Origin: Bacteroidales bacterium
GTDB taxonomy: Bacteria > Bacteroidota > Bacteroidia > Bacteroidales > F082
Reading direction: 5' to 3'
Assembly (NCBI GenBank): GCA_017439405.1
Contig: JAFSJF010000102.1
Location: forward strand, 1 to 33,170
Length of the DNA: 33,170 bases
Part shown: positions 14,783 to 22,857 of the stretch, piece by piece
Layout: every line of letters begins with the position of its first letter
Position numbering within the stretch: the first letter of the stretch is position 1
The notes under the pieces: generated by a model
What the model was told of the DNA's origin: nothing
What the model saw: the letters and a program-made list of their open reading frames with translations, nothing else
The model's database searches: none
Made by a program: the position numbers and the translations under genes

Positions 14783-16504
14783 ATGATGAAAAAAGAAGAA
14801 ATCAGATTGATGTATGTGGATTTGTTCTGCGGTGCTGGCGGGACCAGCACGGGCGTGGAAAAAGCGATGTGGCACGGCGAAAAGTGCGCCCGTGTGGTCG
14901 CTTGCGTGAACCATGACCCGATGGCCATTGCCAGCCATGCGGCAAACCACCCTGAAACGATGCACTTCACCGAGGACATCCGCACGCTGAACCTCGACCC
15001 GTTAATCCGTCACCTTGACAGGTGCCGCAAAAAGTACCCTGACGCATTGGTGGTGTTGTGGGCATCGTTGGAGTGTACCAATTTTAGCAAAGCCAAAGGA
15101 GGCCAGCCCCGTGACGGTGACAGCCGCACCCTTGCGGAGCATCTTTTCCGCTACATCGATGCAATCAAGCCCTCTTACATTCAGATTGAGAATGTGGAGG
15201 AATTCATGTCGTGGGGCGACCTTGACGAACATGGCCACCCCGTGAGTAAGGACAAAGGCCGTTGCTACGTGAAATGGTGCAATGAGGTCATCAGCCGCGG
15301 CTACCACTACGACTTCAGGCTGTTGAACGCCGCCGATTTCGGGGCATACACGAGCCGTAAGCGGTTTTTCGGTCAGTTTGCGGCCAATGGCCTTCCCATC
15401 AACTTCCCCATGCAGACCTACTCGAAAAACGGGGATGATGACGGTGGCCTTTTCCAATTATACAAGAAATGGAAACCCGTGCGCGAGGTGCTGGACTTGC
15501 AGGACGAAGGCGTGAGTATTTTCGTCCGTGAAAAGCCCCTTTGCGAAAAGACCTTGGAGAGGATTTTCGCGGGGTTGGTGAAGTTCGTTGCAGGTGGCAA
15601 ACAGCAATATGACGCATGGATTTTGAAATATAACTCGATGAATCAGGACGGCCACCACAACGCCCCTTCCATCGATGAACCCTGCCCCACCGTGGCCGTT
15701 CAGAACCGTCTCGGCCTGGTTAAGGTGCAGTACTTATCAAAGCAGTTTGGCGGCGACCCAGCCGGAAAGAACATTTCGATTGACAAACCAGCGGGAACCC
15801 TGACCACTATCGACCATCACGCTTTGGTGTCGGCCAAGTTCATTGATTCGTATTACGGGAACGGGAACCAGCATTCAGTCGATGACCCGTGCCCGACCAT
15901 TCCGACCAAAGACCGCTTTGCCATGATAACCCCAAAATTCCTCGATATGCAGTACGGGAATGGCACGCCTATGTCGGTGGATGCGCCCGCTGGAGCCGTG
16001 ACCACCAACCCGAAACACATTCTTGTTTCCCCTCAATGGTTGATGAGTACCAACTTCAACAATATTGGCAGCTCGCTTGATGAGCCATCGCCCACGGTGA
16101 CGGCCAACCACAAGTGGCATTACCTGATGAACCCGCAATTTCAGTCGGCTGGCGGCAGCGTGGACAAACCAGCCTTCACCCTGATTGCCCGCATGGATAA
16201 GATGCCGCCCTACCTGATTACCGCCGAGGGCGGTGCATTGGGGATTGAGGTGTACGACACCGACAGCCCAATGACCGTGAAGATTAAGGAGTTCATGGCG
16301 GCTTACGGCATCATCGACATCAAGATGCGGATGCTGAACATTCAGGAGTTGAAGCGGATAATGGGCTTCCCTGACGACTACATCCTGAAAGGCAGTCAGG
16401 CCGACCAAAAGAAGTTCATCGGGAACGCCGTGGAGGTCAATATGTCGAGGGTGCTTTGTGAGGCACTTTGCAGCGGATTAAAGAATGAAAGGGTTACGGC
16501 ATGA
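14783..16504 (+). CDS. DNA (cytosine-5) methyltransferase with repeat-filled target region
   Basis: A 573-residue C5 methyltransferase. Motif I is DLFCGAGGTSTG (from residue 13). The catalytic loop is SLECTNFSKAKGG with Cys98; Glu replaces the usual Pro before Cys, as in a phage-linked subgroup. Motif VI is QIENVEEF, motif VIII has SRKRFFG, and the last motifs are in RIMGFPDDYIL and KKFIGNAVEV. Between VIII and IX, residues about 296-500 are six or seven degenerate repeats of the form S-hydrophobic-D-x-P-x-x-T. It transfers methyl from S-adenosylmethionine to cytosine, probably protecting phage DNA from host restriction. No restriction enzyme is beside it. It overlaps the next gene by 4 bases. 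Confidence 0.93.
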   Translation: MMKKEEIRLMYVDLFCGAGGTSTGVEKAMWHGEKCARVVACVNHDPMAIASHAANHPETMHFTEDIRTLNLDPLIRHLDRCRKKYPDALVVLWASLECTNFSKAKGGQPRDGDSRTLAEHLFRYIDAIKPSYIQIENVEEFMSWGDLDEHGHPVSKDKGRCYVKWCNEVISRGYHYDFRLLNAADFGAYTSRKRFFGQFAANGLPINFPMQTYSKNGDDDGGLFQLYKKWKPVREVLDLQDEGVSIFVREKPLCEKTLERIFAGLVKFVAGGKQQYDAWILKYNSMNQDGHHNAPSIDEPCPTVAVQNRLGLVKVQYLSKQFGGDPAGKNISIDKPAGTLTTIDHHALVSAKFIDSYYGNGNQHSVDDPCPTIPTKDRFAMITPKFLDMQYGNGTPMSVDAPAGAVTTNPKHILVSPQWLMSTNFNNIGSSLDEPSPTVTANHKWHYLMNPQFQSAGGSVDKPAFTLIARMDKMPPYLITAEGGALGIEVYDTDSPMTVKIKEFMAAYGIIDIKMRMLNIQELKRIMGFPDDYILKGSQADQKKFIGNAVEVNMSRVLCEALCSGLKNERVTA

Positions 16505-18711
16505 CTGACAATGAAATGAGAGAATATCAGGCTTTTTTGGAGCAAAAGAAAGCCCAGCGCATTGAGAGTGGTTTCATCGTGGATGATTCGGAGTTGAACC
16601 CAAAGCTATTCGGATTCCAAAAGTATTGCGTGAAGCGGGCTTTGGCTGTCGGCAAGTTTGCCCTATTTGAGGATTGCGGATTGGGTAAGACAATACAGCA
16701 GCTTGAATGGGCGAGGCAAGTTGCCGCAAAAACCGAAATGCGCGTCTTGATCCTTGCGCCTCTTGCCGTGATTGGTCAGACCATCAAGGAGGGTGACAAA
16801 TTCGGGTATAAGGTGACGGAATATGACGAAGCCGCCACTTGCATAGGTGATTATGACATTTTCATCACCAACTACGATAATTTGGAGAATGTCGATGTAT
16901 CGTGTTTCGGCGGTGTCGTTCTCGATGAAAGTTCCATACTGAAGAATTTTCAGGGTAAGACCCGCACGGCTTTGATTGATGCTTTCAGGCATACCCCTTA
17001 CAAGCTGGCTTGCACGGCGACACCCAGCCCAAACGACACCACGGAGATTTGCAACCATGCGGAGTTTTTGGATGTTATGAGCCGAAACGAAATGCTGGCA
17101 ATGTATTTCGTCCATGATGGCGGCTCGACATCGGATTGGAGGCTGAAAGGCCATGCAAAGCAATCGTTTTGGGATTTCGTAAGCACATGGGCTGTGATGC
17201 TTAACAAGCCCAGCGATATAGGCTTTGATGATGACGGCTACGAGTTGCCCCCGCTGAATGTGATTCAGGATGTGGTTGAGACCCCGCAAAGGGATAACGG
17301 CCTGCTTTTCAATTCGACCGCCGTCAATGCCACCGACTTCCACAAAGAGCTTCGCCTGACCATGCAATTAAGGCTTGACCGCGTGGCCGAGTTGGTGAAT
17401 GGTTCGGATGAAAGTTTCATAATTTGGATTGGTCAGGATGAAGAAGGGAAATACCTTCGCTCACTGCTGCCTGATGCCGTTGAGGTGAAGGGGTCGGATT
17501 CGCGGGAATACAAAAAGGAGAAACTGCTTGGATTCGGCAAGGGTGACTTCCGCATCCTGATTACCAAGCTGAAAATCGCCCAATTTGGCCTGAATTACCA
17601 AAACTGCCACAATCAAGTGTACGCCTCGCTTGACTTTTCGTTTGAGGCCACCTATCAGGGCATTAGAAGGTCGTACCGTTTCGGTCAGACCAAGCCCGTG
17701 AATGTCTATCTCGTCACCACTGACACCATGCAGAACGTGAAGGATAGTTTCGATGCCAAGCAAGCCGCATTCAAGGAAATGCAGGCCGCAATGACCTTGG
17801 CCATGAATCGCAATATCAACAATCAAATAATTCTCAAAAAGATGGAAACGACAAATCAGTACAAATCGGATTGCTGCGACATCCGCCAAGGTGATTGTGT
17901 GCAGCTCATTCAGTCCATTCCCGATGAAAGCATTGGTTTTTCGGTGTTCTCGCCGCCGTTTGCGGAGTTATACACTTACTCCGATAAGCTGGAGGATATG
18001 GGCAATTCAAAGGATTACAACGAGTTTTTCATGGCCTTCAAGTATTTGGTCAAGGAACTTTATCGCGTGATGTGGAGCGGTCGCAATGTGGCCGTGCATT
18101 GCATGGATTTGCCCATCCAAAAAGGCAAAGAGGGCTATATCGGCCTGCGTGACTTTTCGGGTATGATACTGCAAGCCTTCACCGAGGCTGGATTCATCTA
18201 CCATTCAAGGGTGACGATTTGGAAAAACCCCGTGACCGAAATGCAGCGGACAAAGGCTTTGGGCTTGCTTCATAAGCAGGTGAAAAAGGATGCAGCGATG
18301 AGCCGTGTGGGAATCCCTGACTATTTGATGGTGTTCCGCAAGAACGGCGAACATGAGCATCCCGTCCAATGTGATATTTCGGTCGATACGTGGCAGAAGT
18401 ACGCTTCGCCCGTGTGGATGGATATTGACTACTCCAACACCCTGAATGCCGCCAAGGGTCGGGATGAGAATGATGAAAAGCATATTTGCCCATTGCAGCT
18501 CGATACCATCGAGAGAGCCATCATCCTTTGGAGCAACGAGGGCGACCCCGTATTGACCCCGTTTTTGGGAATCGGCTCCGAGGTTTACGAGGCCATAAAG
18601 CTGAACCGCTTCGGCATCGGCTTTGAGTTGAAGGAATCATACTTCAATGAGGCCGTAAAGAACTGCAAGGCCATTGAATCGGAAAAGAACCAGCAAACCC
18701 TATTCGATTGA
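16501..18711 (+). CDS. Fusion of SNF2-like helicase and N4/N6-type DNA methyltransferase
   Basis: A 736-residue two-part protein. Residues 1-435 are a superfamily 2 SNF2-like ATPase: Walker A DCGLGKT (58-64), motif II LDES (141-144), motif III TATPSP, and motif VI in QGIRRSYRFGQ. Residues 450-736 are a beta-class DNA methyltransferase: SPPF (484-487) comes before the S-adenosylmethionine loop FLGIGS (688-693), and SPPF points to N4-cytosine methylation. A linked motor and methyltransferase recalls type ISP or type III restriction enzymes, but no nuclease domain is seen, so modification or anti-restriction is more likely. It overlaps the C5 methyltransferase by 4 bases; the pair would mark phage DNA in two ways. 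Confidence 0.9.
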   Translation: MTDNEMREYQAFLEQKKAQRIESGFIVDDSELNPKLFGFQKYCVKRALAVGKFALFEDCGLGKTIQQLEWARQVAAKTEMRVLILAPLAVIGQTIKEGDKFGYKVTEYDEAATCIGDYDIFITNYDNLENVDVSCFGGVVLDESSILKNFQGKTRTALIDAFRHTPYKLACTATPSPNDTTEICNHAEFLDVMSRNEMLAMYFVHDGGSTSDWRLKGHAKQSFWDFVSTWAVMLNKPSDIGFDDDGYELPPLNVIQDVVETPQRDNGLLFNSTAVNATDFHKELRLTMQLRLDRVAELVNGSDESFIIWIGQDEEGKYLRSLLPDAVEVKGSDSREYKKEKLLGFGKGDFRILITKLKIAQFGLNYQNCHNQVYASLDFSFEATYQGIRRSYRFGQTKPVNVYLVTTDTMQNVKDSFDAKQAAFKEMQAAMTLAMNRNINNQIILKKMETTNQYKSDCCDIRQGDCVQLIQSIPDESIGFSVFSPPFAELYTYSDKLEDMGNSKDYNEFFMAFKYLVKELYRVMWSGRNVAVHCMDLPIQKGKEGYIGLRDFSGMILQAFTEAGFIYHSRVTIWKNPVTEMQRTKALGLLHKQVKKDAAMSRVGIPDYLMVFRKNGEHEHPVQCDISVDTWQKYASPVWMDIDYSNTLNAAKGRDENDEKHICPLQLDTIERAIILWSNEGDPVLTPFLGIGSEVYEAIKLNRFGIGFELKESYFNEAVKNCKAIESEKNQQTLFD

Positions 18712-18714
18712 GCC

Positions 18715-19113
18715 ATGAACACGAAGCCGAACAAAAAGACTTGTTACAGCCGCGCCGTGGTGGGGACAAACCTCACCACGGGTGAGCGGCGGCAATGGCC
18801 GAGCGTGAAGACCGCCGCCGAGGGTTGCGGTATGCAGGCCTCATGGTTCACGCACCTATTGAGAGGCCACCTGCCTACTAACGGCTGGCTTTGCGCCTAT
18901 GCCGATGAACAAGATTGGGTTGCCGAAAAGCTGGACTATTACAAGCGGTCGGGCAAGTTCAAGAGAACCGACCCCAGCAAAGACAAATCCATGAAGGGCA
19001 AGGTCGCCCTGCGGATTGACAGCCGGACGGTGATATATGTGACCCCTGACAAGGCCACCCCTGAATACGCACAACAATACCTAAACAAAATCAAAGGAAT
19101 AAAAGATGAATAA
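18715..19113 (+). CDS. NUMOD1-like DNA-binding protein beside an HNH endonuclease
   Basis: A 132-residue basic protein. Residues about 13-60 resemble a NUMOD1 module: a strand (RAVVGTNLTTGERRQW), then PSVKTAAEGCGM and a helix ending in LLRGH, with a following Gly-Trp. NUMOD modules give DNA contacts to homing endonucleases. The second half is Lys-rich and includes VALRIDSRTVIYVTPDKA. The gene overlaps the HNH gene by 8 bases, so the two may work together or derive from one split endonuclease. The assignment is by pattern only. Confidence 0.5.
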   Translation: MNTKPNKKTCYSRAVVGTNLTTGERRQWPSVKTAAEGCGMQASWFTHLLRGHLPTNGWLCAYADEQDWVAEKLDYYKRSGKFKRTDPSKDKSMKGKVALRIDSRTVIYVTPDKATPEYAQQYLNKIKGIKDE

Positions 19114-19678
19114 GACTGAAAACGAATGGAAACCCATTCCGAATTTTGAAGGCTACTACGCCTCAAAGGACGGGCGCGTCCTATCCAATAAGCAAGGCGA
19201 GAACTATATCATGGTTCCGCTGAAGAAAAGGGACGGGTACTTGTACCTTTACCTCTATGACGGCCACGGAAACCAAAAGAAGATGTATTTGCATCGCCTT
19301 ATCTTGATGGCCTGGGTGAGGATGCCGAAACCGAATGAAGAAGCGCGTCACCTGAATGACATCCACGATGACAACCGCCTTGAAAACCTTGCGTGGGGAA
19401 CCCGCATGGAGAATGTCGGTGACAAACGGAAAAACGGCAGATTGAGCATTGGAACCCGAAACCCATTCCATAAACTTACTGATTCGCAAGTGCTTGAAAT
19501 CAGGGAAAAGTACAAAAACGGAATGTCTTCAAGGGATATTGCGGCGGAGTATGGCGTTGCCCATACTACCGTCCTCAAGATAGCGAGAGGGCAAAAATGG
19601 CAACACATTGCCAATGAGCCTATCATTGTGAAGCATAGTACAGTCAGAAAAGACTATCGGAAAGGAGGTCGGCAATGA
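19106..19678 (+). CDS. HNH homing endonuclease (NUMOD4-HNH-HTH)
   Basis: A 190-residue protein with three parts. NUMOD4: EWKPIPNFEGYYASKDGRVL (residues about 7-26). HNH: LHRLILMAWVRMPKPNEEAR, then HLNDIHDDNRLENLAWGT, with the His, Asn and following residues of the beta-beta-alpha-metal fold (about 64-105). C-terminal HTH: QVLEIREKYKNGMSSRDIA and VAHTTVLKIARG (about 128-163). Free-standing enzymes of this type cut DNA lacking the element and are common in phages. Its stop overlaps the next ATG (ATGA), and its last codons carry that gene's Shine-Dalgarno. Confidence 0.9.
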   Translation: MNKTENEWKPIPNFEGYYASKDGRVLSNKQGENYIMVPLKKRDGYLYLYLYDGHGNQKKMYLHRLILMAWVRMPKPNEEARHLNDIHDDNRLENLAWGTRMENVGDKRKNGRLSIGTRNPFHKLTDSQVLEIREKYKNGMSSRDIAAEYGVAHTTVLKIARGQKWQHIANEPIIVKHSTVRKDYRKGGRQ

Positions 19679-19845
19679 TTACCGTGACTGATTTCAAAGA
19701 GGCAGAGGCCTTAATTGGTGAATGCGACCAATGTATTGCTGAAGGCCGTGTCGATAACTTCGCAAGTTACGAAGAAGGCGTAAGGGACGCGTTGAATTGG
19801 GTTTTATATGGACATGACAAACCAATAGTCGGAAGGGAGGTATGA
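19675..19845 (+). CDS. Small hypothetical acidic protein
   Basis: A 56-residue frame (MITVTDFKEAEALIGECD at the start, ending in IVGREV). A strong Shine-Dalgarno AAAGGAGG (19661-19668) lies 6 bases before the ATG, and the start overlaps the HNH stop by 4 bases. The next ATG is 1 base after its TGA. Spacing and ribosome site support a real gene although it is short. Its family is unknown. Confidence 0.55.
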   Translation: MITVTDFKEAEALIGECDQCIAEGRVDNFASYEEGVRDALNWVLYGHDKPIVGREV

Positions 19846-19846
19846 A

Positions 19847-20245
19847 ATGATTAAAGAAACAAATATCCATATCATTGAATATCTAATGTCATTGCAAAGG
19901 ATATGGCAATACAAGGCAGACGCTGACGACTGGCATACGCCTTATCAAATGGAAATGTGTAGGCAGGAAATGCACAGAAAACTATTTGATAACGTGATTT
20001 TGCCGATGCTGAAACTATGTGATGGCTTCACCGATGACGATGCTTATATCAGAAGTAAAGAGTTGTTCGGAAATCTTGATAAGATTTGGGCAATTTACGA
20101 TGCCACACCGTTCAGTCTTGAAGAGGATGAACAAGTGCAATGGATGGCTGTTTATCTTTCCAAATTCCTTTACTCGACCGAGGTATTATACTATCTCGAA
20201 GGAAAGACAAAATATGTTCATGGAGTTATTAAAAAGGAGGCATAG
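19847..20245 (+). CDS. Hypothetical helical protein
   Basis: A 132-residue mostly helical acidic protein, with aromatic residues scattered through (LQRIWQYKADADDWHTPYQ; VYLSKFLYSTEVLYYLEG). There are no membrane segments and no known motif. The Shine-Dalgarno GGGAGG (19835-19840) sits 6 bases before the ATG. It is one of a run of small unknown genes (19675-22387) between the modification genes and SSB that share this kind of start. Confidence 0.55.
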   Translation: MIKETNIHIIEYLMSLQRIWQYKADADDWHTPYQMEMCRQEMHRKLFDNVILPMLKLCDGFTDDDAYIRSKELFGNLDKIWAIYDATPFSLEEDEQVQWMAVYLSKFLYSTEVLYYLEGKTKYVHGVIKKEA

Positions 20246-20246
20246 A

Positions 20247-20603
20247 ATGACATTTGATTTTGTAGATAAACATTGTGTACACTGCGACTATTGCATTTAT
20301 TCCGATGGCGAACCTTGGGGATGTGGAGAGATTGACGATGGTGGTTGCGTCAGTACGGAGTTCAGGCGTGTAAGCCATTGTCGATTGGGGTATGCGCCTA
20401 TCGCCCATAAACCGAAGTATAAGGTTGGCGACCGCATTGATACTATTCCCGTTGGTAAGATTATCGAGGTGGTTAAAGGCTTGGATGGTTACTATGTCAT
20501 TCAGCCGGAGGGTACTCACGGCAGATTCAATGAACCGTACCCAGTTTATAAATGTGATTTTGAGGATATTGATTACACATACGAAAGAGTACGGAGGAAT
20601 TGA
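20247..20603 (+). CDS. Cysteine-rich N-terminus with SH3-like tail, hypothetical
   Basis: A 118-residue protein. Seven cysteines in the first 48 residues (HCVHCDYC, WGCGE, GGCVS and a later HC) suggest a zinc site. Residues 56-100 read as an SH3 or KOW-like barrel (YKVGDRIDTIPVGKIIEVVK then GYYVIQPEG). I chose 20247 because AAAAAGGAGG lies 6 bases upstream; the longer frame from 20019 overlaps the previous gene entirely. The combination suggests binding to nucleic acid or to a protein partner. No known family. Confidence 0.55.
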   Translation: MTFDFVDKHCVHCDYCIYSDGEPWGCGEIDDGGCVSTEFRRVSHCRLGYAPIAHKPKYKVGDRIDTIPVGKIIEVVKGLDGYYVIQPEGTHGRFNEPYPVYKCDFEDIDYTYERVRRN

Positions 20604-20604
20604 A

Positions 20605-21066
20605 ATGATAAAGCCAACGGATTATATCGTCAAAATCACCCTTTACAAAGGCTATTACGCCGATGTGGTTGTTTATTACAACTATGCAATACCTCACGTT
20701 GTTTTTTGCAAATATGAGTGGTATTTCGATTATTTGGCAGCTTTGGTCAAAGTGAGATTCCCCCGTGAAAAAGTTGAATTGCTGAAATCCCAGCAAGGGA
20801 CAAAGCCGTTCCTTGCTGGGGAAGACTACATCGAAAAGAAATCCCAATCCTTATTGAAGGCGAAACGGTCGCAATTGAAGCAGTTGGAAACGAAAGTCTT
20901 TGCTGATGATTTGTTTTCGTTCAAAAGTCAGGAAATAGAGGAAAAAAAACAGCGAATCAAGAATGAGATTGACGACCTTGAAAAAGGCAATTTCAACTAT
21001 TGGTTTCCACCTACATACATTAACAAAATAAAAGAAATAATCAATGAAAAAAATAATGTTCAATGA
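20605..21066 (+). CDS. Hypothetical protein with coiled-coil second half
   Basis: A 153-residue protein. The first 70 residues are strand-rich and aromatic (YIVKITLYKGYYADVVVYYN), and residues about 90-135 form a coiled coil (KAKRSQLKQLETKVF and EIEEKKQRIKNEIDDLEKG). The start at 20605 has CGGAGG 7 bases upstream, and the longer frame from 20392 lies in the previous gene. A perfect 10-base hairpin is embedded in the gene at 20789-20820. It overlaps the next gene by 23 bases. Family unknown. Confidence 0.55.
   Translation: MIKPTDYIVKITLYKGYYADVVVYYNYAIPHVVFCKYEWYFDYLAALVKVRFPREKVELLKSQQGTKPFLAGEDYIEKKSQSLLKAKRSQLKQLETKVFADDLFSFKSQEIEEKKQRIKNEIDDLEKGNFNYWFPPTYINKIKEIINEKNNVQ
20789..20820 (+). 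repeat. Perfect inverted repeat inside a coding region
   Basis: CCCAGCAAGG (20789-20798) and CCTTGCTGGG (20811-20820) pair over 10 bases with a 12-base loop. No T-run follows, so it is not an intrinsic terminator. It could be an mRNA processing or protein-binding site. Confidence 0.6.
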
Positions 21067-21682
21067 CAAGTACGGCCTGACCGCTGCCGTGCTGAATGGT
21101 GACAAGACCATGACACGGCGGATTTTGGATTTGACCCAAGCCGATGAGGAATATCTTGATGAGGCTTTCGATTGGGATTTGCGGGAATCCGTCATTCTTG
21201 ATAGATACGCCCAATATGAAGTCGGCGAAATCGTGGCCGTTGCGCAAAGTTATGGAGCGGTTTATGATGAATTGTTCGGTGACGTTGCCATCATTAAAAG
21301 CCAATCCCAACTGGAACTTCACGCAGCCTATATTCTGATGGAAGCCCAAAAGGCGACCGTCAAAGGCTGGAACAATAAGATGTTCGTCCGTCCCAACCTT
21401 ATGCCGCACTATATCCAATTTACTGACAGACGAATCGAGAGGCTTCAGAGCATTAGCGATGATGACTGCCTGAAAGAAGGCATCATCAAGCGTGACGATA
21501 TGATAAGCTCCCGCATGGAGAATATTGTACGATTCACGTTTGAAAACAGCTTTGAACGCCATGTGTGGAAATCGTATGCGACCCCACAAGATGCCTTTGC
21601 TCGCCTCATTGATAAGGTGAGCAAAAAAGGCACTTGGGATAGAAATCCCTATGTAATAGCATATTCATTTGAAAACCATTAA
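21044..21682 (+). CDS. ASCH-like domain protein
   Basis: A 212-residue protein of a type frequent in Bacteroidetes phages. The opening FNDKYGLTAAVLNGDKTMTR, the later YEVGEIVAVAQSYG, KMFVRPNLMPHYIQFTD and IERLQSISDDDCLKEGI, and the ending GTWDRNPYVIAYSFE form the ASCH pattern, a beta-barrel related to PUA that is thought to bind RNA or modified bases. Its occurrence in phage early regions suggests recognition of modified DNA or RNA, but no activity is certain. A nearby ATG at 21056 could also be the start. Confidence 0.75.
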   Translation: MKKIMFNDKYGLTAAVLNGDKTMTRRILDLTQADEEYLDEAFDWDLRESVILDRYAQYEVGEIVAVAQSYGAVYDELFGDVAIIKSQSQLELHAAYILMEAQKATVKGWNNKMFVRPNLMPHYIQFTDRRIERLQSISDDDCLKEGIIKRDDMISSRMENIVRFTFENSFERHVWKSYATPQDAFARLIDKVSKKGTWDRNPYVIAYSFENH

Positions 21683-21694
21683 ACCCAAGCAACT

Positions 21695-21832
21695 ATGAGC
21701 GACCCGAAATTAGAACGCGAGTTCACCGCCCAAGAAAAGGAATACATGCACAGCTTGAGCGGTTGCATTTGGACTTTCGTGGCCATTATTGTCGGCCTGA
21801 TTATCGGTGCAGTATTGAGTATCGTATTATAA
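21695..21832 (+). CDS. Small single-TM protein
   Basis: A 45-residue frame with a charged N-terminus and a C-terminal membrane helix (WTFVAIIVGLIIGAVLSIVL). It sits alone in a 170-base gap between two larger genes and has an ATG start. It could be a holin-like, anchor or host-takeover peptide; nothing in it decides which. There is no good Shine-Dalgarno. Confidence 0.5.
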   Translation: MSDPKLEREFTAQEKEYMHSLSGCIWTFVAIIVGLIIGAVLSIVL

Positions 21833-21852
21833 ACCCCTAAATATTTACCATC

Positions 21853-22236
21853 ATGGAAGAAAAGAAAGAAATGACACTCGGCGAACTGATTTATTCCGAG
21901 CAATTCCAAACAAGATTGAAGGCACGAATCAAGGAATGGTTCAACGCCTATGATGAGGCCGTGAAAAAACATGGCGGCAACGTGAAGCGCAACCCGACCA
22001 TGCGCCTCCGTGAAATGGATGCCGAAAAGCCCGAAAAGATGACGGAGCTGTATGTGGGCATCATCGACCACAAGTCCGACTTGTCGGCTGAAATGAGAGA
22101 GCGGGTGAAGGCCATTTGCGAACCCGTTTTGAACGCCTGCCTGGTTGAGTACATGAAGAAGCTGAAGGCGGAGGAAAAGGCCGAGGCCGAGTCAAAGGAA
22201 AAGGAGGCTCAAGATGGATGCGAAAAGCAGGATTGA
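21853..22236 (+). CDS. Hypothetical charged helical protein
   Basis: A 127-residue protein. It has a helical core (LKARIKEWFNAYDEAVKKH; MRERVKAICEPVLNACLVEY) and a Lys/Glu/Ala-rich tail. I do not recognise a family; it might be a small structural or DNA-associated protein. Its last codons contain AAGGAGG, the ribosome site of the next, overlapping gene. Confidence 0.55.
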   Translation: MEEKKEMTLGELIYSEQFQTRLKARIKEWFNAYDEAVKKHGGNVKRNPTMRLREMDAEKPEKMTELYVGIIDHKSDLSAEMRERVKAICEPVLNACLVEYMKKLKAEEKAEAESKEKEAQDGCEKQD

Positions 22237-22387
22237 GACCGACATCAGGGGGATGATGTTCCCTGACGGCAGCTCCGTGAAGACCATCGCCACCTTCAAG
22301 GATGGAAAGAACATGGAAATCATCATGTATGTAGTGAAACGAGTTCATAGAATAACCAATAAAGTAAATTATTATGGCATCAGTTAA
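22214..22387 (+). CDS. Small hypothetical protein
   Basis: A 57-residue frame beginning MDAKSRIETDIRGMMFPDG. It has AAGGAGG (22201-22207) with 6-base spacing, begins within the preceding gene (23-base overlap) and overlaps the SSB gene by 14 bases. Strands KTIATF and MEIIMYVVKRV suggest a small beta protein. The ribosome site is the main support. Confidence 0.5.
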   Translation: MDAKSRIETDIRGMMFPDGSSVKTIATFKDGKNMEIIMYVVKRVHRITNKVNYYGIS

Positions 22388-22856
22388 TATGGCAATAGTG
22401 GTGGGGTTTGTAGGTGATACCCCGCGAATCAATACCCTGCAATCAGGGCGCAAGGTGGCCTCGTTCTCAATGGCCACCACCGAAAAGGGCTACACGGCGC
22501 AGAACGGCACCGTCTATCCCGACAAAACCGAGTGGCACAACATAGTGTGCTGGGGAAAGACTGCGGATGTGGTTGAGCGTTTCGTCCGCAAAGGCAGTCA
22601 GCTTTACATTCAGGGCAAGATGCGGACACGCGCCTATGAAAAGGACGGCCAAACCCGCTATTCCTTCGAAATCGAGTGTGAGACCCTGCAATTGCTTGAC
22701 CGCCGACCTGACGGCCAACAGCAGCCGCAAGGCATACCAAGCGAATTTAGGACGCAAGCGGCTGTAAATCAATTCAGGCAGCAGTACCAACAAGAGCCGC
22801 AACCCGATTGGGACACGCCCATTCCTCCCATTGGCCAAGTAGATACCCCGTTCTGA
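22374..22856 (+). CDS. ssb: Single-stranded DNA-binding protein
   Basis: A 160-residue SSB. The OB fold covers residues 1-112: NMAIVVGFVGDTPRI, VASFSMATTEKG, EWHNIVCWGKTADVVERFV and GSQLYIQGKMRTR are typical. A Gln/Pro-rich linker follows, and the tip VDTPF keeps the family's acidic-Phe ending used to bind replication and repair partners. The phage version probably serves its own replication and RecT-mediated annealing. It is separated by 1 base from the VRR-NUC gene. Confidence 0.95.
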   Translation: MASVNMAIVVGFVGDTPRINTLQSGRKVASFSMATTEKGYTAQNGTVYPDKTEWHNIVCWGKTADVVERFVRKGSQLYIQGKMRTRAYEKDGQTRYSFEIECETLQLLDRRPDGQQQPQGIPSEFRTQAAVNQFRQQYQQEPQPDWDTPIPPIGQVDTPF

Positions 22857-22857
22857 C

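Noticed and set aside
14783-18711. Complete restriction-modification system
   Set aside because: Two methyltransferases and a motor are present but no nuclease domain could be seen, so modification or anti-restriction is the safer reading.
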